A stretch of 35,205 nt of DNA from Thermoflexales bacterium (GTDB lineage: Bacteria > Chloroflexota > Anaerolineae > Fen-1058): assembly GCA_016931085.1 (NCBI GenBank), contig JAFGFO010000457.1:1-35205 (forward strand), read 5' to 3'. The stretch's first letter is position 1. The number at the start of each line of letters is the position of its first letter. Shown here one piece after another: positions 31,486 to 35,205 of the stretch. The notes below the pieces were generated by a model. It had not been told where the DNA came from and did not search any database. It worked only from the letters and a program-made list of their open reading frames with translations. The translations under genes and the position numbers were made by a program.

Positions 31486-33182
31486 GGTTGTGCCGTTCCA
31501 CTTTGACCACTCCAATCGCTTTGAGTAATCACGATCGATTGGGATAGCTCTTGGCTGGGCAGAGTGAAGCTAAAGGTGCTGCCTTGGCCAGGCTGGCTCT
31601 CGATGCCAACCCGTCCGCCGAGCTTGTCGGTGATTCGTCGCACGATGGACAGCCCCAAGCCCTGCCCTTCGCCTTTGAATTGGTGGAGTCGCTCGAAAGG
31701 CATAAACAAGCGTTGTTGGTCCCCCTGCACAAGCCCTTCGCCGTTGTCGTGCACCCAAAAGCATGTCATGCCATCCTCCTGAAGTGTAGCGCCCAATTCC
31801 ACTCGCGGCGGCTGGCCACCGTACTTGATGGCATTGCTGATGTAGTTGACCCAGATCTCTTCGACCCACGGACCGTAGCCCAAGGCCACCGGCCATTCGT
31901 CAGGCGAAATGATTTCGGCCTGGGATTCGTCTATCGTATACGCCAGTCGATCCCGGGCGTGGTCCACAATGCTTGCCATATCCAGGGCATGCATTTCTAC
32001 AACCTCCATCTTGCGCACACTGGTCAGCAGCAGCAGCTCGTCGACGACACTGGCCATTCTGTACCCGCTCTGTGAAACCATCTGGAGGCTGAGCGTGCGC
32101 TGATCTTCCGACATGCGGTGATAATTGTCCTTGACCATATCAGCATAGCCGGTGATGTTATTGATCGCTCCCTTGAGATCGTGAGCGACCGTGTGGGCGA
32201 ATGCGTCGAGCTCTTCGTTGCGCGCTTTGAGCTCGTTGACGAGCTGGCGGCGGGCATCGAACAAGACGGCGTTGTCGATGGCGATAGCTGCCGACACGGC
32301 CAGGGTTTCAACCAGGGTCAGGTCGTCGGAATTGAAATCGCCCTGCAGCTTGTTGACGATTTCCAACACGCCTATGACGGCGTAATGGACCCGCAGGGGG
32401 ACGGCCAGCAGCGACGTCGTTTGGAAGCCAGTTTGTTCGTCGATGCCGGCAAAGAAGCGCTGGTCCTGGTAGGTGTTGGGTACGACGATGCTTTGCCCGT
32501 GATGGGCGACCCAGCCGGCCACACCCTCGCCGGGGCGCAAGCTCAGATTAAGCAGCGCGGAGGGTGCCAGGCCAGGATGGTGCACGGCCCGGCAGATCAA
32601 CCAGCCCTCGCGCTGCTCGTCCCATAACCAGAGTGAGGCGCCTTGGGCGCCGATGATTTCGGCTGTGGCGCGCGGCAAGTGCCGCGTGATTTGCGGCATG
32701 TCCAGCATGGCCGAGAGCTGCTGCCCCAAGCGGTTGAGCTCGCTGAGCGCGCTGTTGTGTTGTTGCAATTGTCTAAAGTAGGCCCGCTCCTGATCGTGCA
32801 GCCGCTTCTTTTCCAGGCAGACGCCAACTCGGGCTTGCAGCAGCACGGGGTCGAAGGGCTTGATCAGGTAATCTTCCGCTCCCATCTCGATGCATTTGAC
32901 GATGCTGTCCATCTCGTCTACGACCGAGATCACGACCACCGGCAGCTCGCGCAAGGTGTTGTGGTTTTGGAGATACTCCAATACCTGGTAGCCGTCCATC
33001 TCTGGCATCATGATGTCCAGCAGGAGCATGTCGAACGCCTGGCTTTGAACTAGCTCTAGTACTTGCCGCCCGTCGGCTGCCAAGGTGACCGAGTGTCCTT
33101 GTTGCTCCAGGCCACGCGCCAACATGGTGCGATTCAGTTGGCTGTCCTCCGCCACCAATATGCGAGCACGATTGTAAATCAT
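31482..33182 (-). CDS. Hybrid histidine kinase: REC, GAF, HisKA, HATPase
   Basis: This 566-residue cytoplasmic kinase starts with a receiver (Asp56 in LLDIMMPE, Lys108), then a coiled segment and a GAF sensor domain (about 155-315; RPGEGVAGWVA, LLAVPLRV). A HisKA helix with His334 (AHTVAHDLKG) and a HATPase with N box NYISNAIKY, DNGEGL and GQGLGLSIVRR follow. GAF domains bind small ligands or chromophores, and the conserved residues do not identify one. The start overlaps the Hpt stop as ATGA and the end overlaps the next start, so translation is likely coupled through the operon. Confidence 0.9.
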   Translation of the reverse strand: MIYNRARILVAEDSQLNRTMLARGLEQQGHSVTLAADGRQVLELVQSQAFDMLLLDIMMPEMDGYQVLEYLQNHNTLRELPVVVISVVDEMDSIVKCIEMGAEDYLIKPFDPVLLQARVGVCLEKKRLHDQERAYFRQLQQHNSALSELNRLGQQLSAMLDMPQITRHLPRATAEIIGAQGASLWLWDEQREGWLICRAVHHPGLAPSALLNLSLRPGEGVAGWVAHHGQSIVVPNTYQDQRFFAGIDEQTGFQTTSLLAVPLRVHYAVIGVLEIVNKLQGDFNSDDLTLVETLAVSAAIAIDNAVLFDARRQLVNELKARNEELDAFAHTVAHDLKGAINNITGYADMVKDNYHRMSEDQRTLSLQMVSQSGYRMASVVDELLLLTSVRKMEVVEMHALDMASIVDHARDRLAYTIDESQAEIISPDEWPVALGYGPWVEEIWVNYISNAIKYGGQPPRVELGATLQEDGMTCFWVHDNGEGLVQGDQQRLFMPFERLHQFKGEGQGLGLSIVRRITDKLGGRVGIESQPGQGSTFSFTLPSQELSQSIVITQSDWSGQSGTAQP

Positions 33183-33643
33183 AGCGCGCCTCCTTGTCTG
33201 TCGAGTGCGTGTTTCTCGTATGGACAGGGCGGGGGGGAGCCCAGACTTGATTGTTCCACATCGATCATCTTGGCCTGGTGGGAGCTTAGTGCTTGCGCGG
33301 CTCGCTCGAGTTCGCGCCCCAGGCTGGCCAGCAGCGTTTCGGCTTCGTCGAGCGAGCCGTGGCGGCCTTTTGCCTCCAACGCTTCACATAAATTCGCTAC
33401 CTGGAGCACGCCCAGGTTTTTGCTATTGCCTTTGAGTGTATGGGCGACTTGTCTCAGTCTGCCCGCATCCCCACTCGTTACAGCTTGCTGGATGGCGTTC
33501 AGCAGGGGGGACGCCTCGGCCAGGTACAGCTCGATCATTTCTTGAACAAAGTTGGCCTCGCCTTCTGCCTGTGCCTGCCGCCACCGGTCGAGGACGCTCC
33601 AATCGACAATCCTATCTAGCGATTGATCTAGTGAATTTGCCAT
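33179..33643 (-). CDS. Hpt (histidine phosphotransfer) domain protein
   Basis: The 154-residue protein is essentially a single Hpt four-helix domain, with phospho-accepting His68 in VAHTLKGNSKNLG. The N-terminal helices read LDRWRQ and FVQEMIELYL. It carries phosphate between receivers. The C-terminal 30 residues are Pro/Ser-rich and unlike the rest of the domain. It heads the operon and overlaps the hybrid kinase by ATGA. An AAGGTGAG motif lies just before the ATG, and a second Hpt lies at the end of the last gene. Confidence 0.88.
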   Translation of the reverse strand: MANSLDQSLDRIVDWSVLDRWRQAQAEGEANFVQEMIELYLAEASPLLNAIQQAVTSGDAGRLRQVAHTLKGNSKNLGVLQVANLCEALEAKGRHGSLDEAETLLASLGRELERAAQALSSHQAKMIDVEQSSLGSPPPCPYEKHALDRQGGAL

Positions 33644-33651
33644 CTCACCTT

Positions 33652-33680
33652 ATTTTACCATTGGAATGGATTACACACAA
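33652..33680 (-). promoter_or_regulatory. Possible promoter of the signalling operon
   Basis: On the - strand TTGTGT and TAAAAT are 17 bases apart. The predicted start would nearly coincide with the ATG at 33643 and would lose the AAGGTGAG site, so either the message is near-leaderless or this is not the real promoter. Confidence 0.35.
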
Positions 33681-33768
33681 CACCGTCATGTGATGGGGTT
33701 GTTGCAAAGTTGCTTGGCAAAGTCCTACCAAGTTGTGCAGCGCCCCTTGGGTTGTCATCCTGAGCGCA

Positions 33769-33797
33769 TTGACTTTTTTGACTGATCTCATTATACT
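33769..33797 (+). promoter_or_regulatory. Promoter of the dehydrogenase gene
   Basis: TTGACT (33769-33774) and TATACT (33792-33797) are 17 bases apart. The transcript start near 33804 would fall at the start of repeat copy B, giving a leader of nearly 190 bases that contains the whole repeat. Confidence 0.72.
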
Positions 33798-33800
33798 GTA

Positions 33801-33930
33801 CCATAGCGCGGCACGCTTCGCGCCGCAACCAAAACGCTTTCACCGCCGAGAGCGCCGAGGCCGCCGAGAAGAATTTAAAAAACTCTGCGCTCTCTGCGTG
33901 CTCTGCGCGCAAGCGAAAATCTTCGCGATT
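33801..33930. repeat. Dispersed palindromic repeat, copy B
   Basis: Matches copy A (21422-21550) over almost its full length, in the same window orientation. An additional small hairpin GCGGCACGCTTCGCGCCGC is present near its left end. It forms most of the predicted leader of the dehydrogenase message. Confidence 0.85.
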
Positions 33931-33991
33931 ATAGATCCCGCATTCTACGATTGGCTTTTGCAGCACCAGAGACAATAAAAGGATTGACAAG

Positions 33992-35113
33992 ATGTCGACA
34001 AAACAAGATTCGTTCGATACCGTTTACATCTCTGTGGGCGTTATCCAGGATTTTATGTTGGCCGTTTTTGAGGGCTTGGGCGTGCCCCGGGAGGACGCGC
34101 GCATTTGCGCCGAGGTGTTGATCACCTCGGATCTGCGCGGCATCGAGTCGCACGGCGTGGGCCGCCTCAAGTACTATTACGATCGCATCAAGGCCGGCGT
34201 CCAATCGCCCCGGACTGAGCCAGAGCTTGTCAAAGAGACCGAGACAACCGCCTTGCTGGACGGCCATCACGGCATGGGACACGTGATTGCCCATCGTGCC
34301 ATGCGGGCCGCGATGGATAAGGCCAGGCAGCACGGTTTGGGCGCGGTGGCTGTGCGCGACAGCACCCATTTTGGAATCGCTGGCTATTATCCCCTTATGG
34401 CGGTCCAGGAGGGCATGATGGGGCTGACGGTCACCAACGCCCGGCCGTCCATCGCGCCTACCTTTGGCGCCGAGCCGATGCTGGGCACCAATCCCATCGC
34501 TTTTGCTGCCCCTTCCGATATGCCTTATCCCTTTTGCTTTGACGGTGCCACGTCTATTTCCCAACGGGGCAAAATCGAGGTGGCCGCCCGGGCGGAAAAG
34601 CCAGTGCCCGCAGGCTGGGTGATCGACGCGCAGGGAGAAACGCTCACCGACCCGGCTCAAATTTTGGCCGGCCTCGACACGGCTGCCGCGGCCTTGCTGC
34701 CGCTGGGTGGCGCGGGTGAGCTGTTTGCCGGCTACAAGGGCTATGACCTGGCGGCGATGGTCGAGATTCTGTCGGCCTCGTTGTGCGGCGGTGCGTTTAT
34801 GAAAGACCTGTTGGGCTTTGCCCCGGATGGTTCGCGTCGCCCGTATATGCTCGGTCACTTTTTCATGGCGATCGACGTCGAGCATTTTATCCCGCTTGAG
34901 CTGTCTCGCCGCATCACGGGCCAGATCATGCGCGCCCTGCAAGATTCGCGCAAGGCATTGGACCAGGGGCGGATTTACGTCGCTGGGGAGAAAGAATACG
35001 AACATGAAAAGCTCGTTCGCGAGCTTGGCGTGCCGGTCAATCGCAGCCTGCGGAGTGAGCTGCAAGCCATGCGCGATGCGCTAAACCTCTCCGGCTTTGA
35101 GACCTATTTTTGA
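33992..35113 (+). CDS. LDH2/malate dehydrogenase family NAD(P)-dependent oxidoreductase
   Basis: This 373-residue enzyme belongs to the malate/L-lactate dehydrogenase 2 family, distinct from classical Rossmann LDH/MDH. It shows ESHGVGRLKYY (His54), the catalytic-type RDSTHFGIAGYY (His126), TNARPSIAPTFGAEPMLGTNPIAFA for cofactor and substrate binding, and GYKGYDLAAMVEIL. Members oxidise 2-hydroxy acids such as malate, lactate, sulfolactate or ureidoglycolate, so the substrate is open. Length is in the family range. AAAGGA lies nine bases before the ATG. It has its own promoter and is probably monocistronic, ending just before a large palindrome. Confidence 0.92.
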   Translation: MSTKQDSFDTVYISVGVIQDFMLAVFEGLGVPREDARICAEVLITSDLRGIESHGVGRLKYYYDRIKAGVQSPRTEPELVKETETTALLDGHHGMGHVIAHRAMRAAMDKARQHGLGAVAVRDSTHFGIAGYYPLMAVQEGMMGLTVTNARPSIAPTFGAEPMLGTNPIAFAAPSDMPYPFCFDGATSISQRGKIEVAARAEKPVPAGWVIDAQGETLTDPAQILAGLDTAAAALLPLGGAGELFAGYKGYDLAAMVEILSASLCGGAFMKDLLGFAPDGSRRPYMLGHFFMAIDVEHFIPLELSRRITGQIMRALQDSRKALDQGRIYVAGEKEYEHEKLVRELGVPVNRSLRSELQAMRDALNLSGFETYF

Positions 35114-35129
35114 GATTTCTAGCAGGCTG

Positions 35130-35205
35130 TCGGAGAGAGCGATTGTCCACCTTCCCGAAAGCTCCGAGCTTTCGGGAAGGTAAGCGCGACATGTCGTCTC
35201 TCCGA
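35130..35205. repeat. Large nested palindrome at the window end
   Basis: Inner arms ACCTTCCCGAAAGCT (35149-35163) and their exact complement (35167-35181) form a 15-bp stem with a CCG loop. Outer arms TCGGAGAGA (35130-35138) and TCTCTCCGA (35197-35205) also pair, with partial pairing between. It may be the dehydrogenase terminator or a small non-autonomous mobile element. Confidence 0.75.

Larger units (their letters stand above)
33681..33991 (+). other. Gene-free leader region of the dehydrogenase gene
   Basis: This stretch holds a promoter at 33769-33797 and a dispersed repeat copy at 33801-33930; no coding gene is recognisable. The remaining 60 bases before the dehydrogenase contain the AAAGGA ribosome-binding site. 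Confidence 0.6.

Noticed and set aside
33929..35065. 378-codon frame antisense to the dehydrogenase
   Set aside because: The sense gene has full catalytic motifs and a promoter; the antisense product has no family features.
1..35205. CRISPR array, prophage, or rRNA/tRNA gene
   Set aside because: No regularly spaced direct repeats, phage structural genes or tRNA/rRNA signatures were seen by eye; a covariance search was not possible.

Overview
The window looks like a bacterial chromosome segment, probably from an uncultured Chloroflexota (Anaerolineae-like) organism. This is inferred from two ClpC unfoldases, a four-domain S1 protein, LysM proteins with Thr/Pro (TPTPT) linkers, lipobox lipoproteins, a class III PPK2, an Nfn-type flavoprotein pair, multi-domain phosphorelay proteins and many dispersed palindromes. 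No rRNA or tRNA gene was seen, so the assignment rests on gene content alone. REGION 1 (1 to about 2820) is accessory DNA, visibly more AT-rich than the rest. It carries a toxin-antitoxin pair, an NTF2/SnoaL-like protein and a multi-spanning membrane protein, all on the + strand. Two sites (93-220 and 1725-1821) have the full architecture of integron attC recombination sites: RYYYAAC and GTTRRRY boxes, paired inner arms, and an unpaired A at the same place in both stems. A third boundary is degenerate. I read this as an integron gene-cassette array with no integrase in view. It ends at a truncated flavodoxin gene abutting the first backbone gene. REGION 2 (2819-7183, - strand) holds a LysM/CAP lipoprotein, a thiolase, a PIG-L deacetylase and a class III PPK2. 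REGION 3 (7341-17684, + strand) is a translation and protein-quality block: S1 protein, ClpC, SPFH/band-7 protein, HtrA-like lipoprotein protease, a bacterial eRF1-like (baeRF) protein with a C-terminal zinc ribbon, and a second ClpC. REGION 4 (17699-21425, - strand) holds the NfnA/NfnB pair and a zinc-ribbon/membrane/LysM protein. REGION 5 (21738-25747, - strand) is a probable NAD operon: nadM, a VWA/zinc-ribbon protein, a short pyruvate-kinase-like protein and nadE. A consensus promoter with an overlapping palindrome lies upstream. REGION 6 (26006-28594, + strand) holds a beta-propeller lipoprotein, a pRiA4b ORF-3-like protein and polyphosphate glucokinase. REGION 7 (28623-33643, - strand) is a compact four-gene signalling operon: Hpt, REC-GAF-kinase, REC-MinD/CpaE-like and REC-kinase-Hpt. 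REGION 8 (33992-35113, + strand) is an LDH2-family malate/lactate dehydrogenase followed by a large palindrome. Themes: polyphosphate appears twice (PPK2 and PpgK). NAD(P) chemistry appears in NadM, NadE, Nfn and the dehydrogenase. Proteostasis and ribosome rescue may be linked in the clpC-baeRF-clpC neighbourhood. The strongest leads are the cassette array, the clpC/baeRF neighbourhood, the NAD operon with its pyruvate-kinase-like member, the MinD-bearing phosphorelay operon, and a repeat family that forms gene leaders and in one case supplies a start codon.
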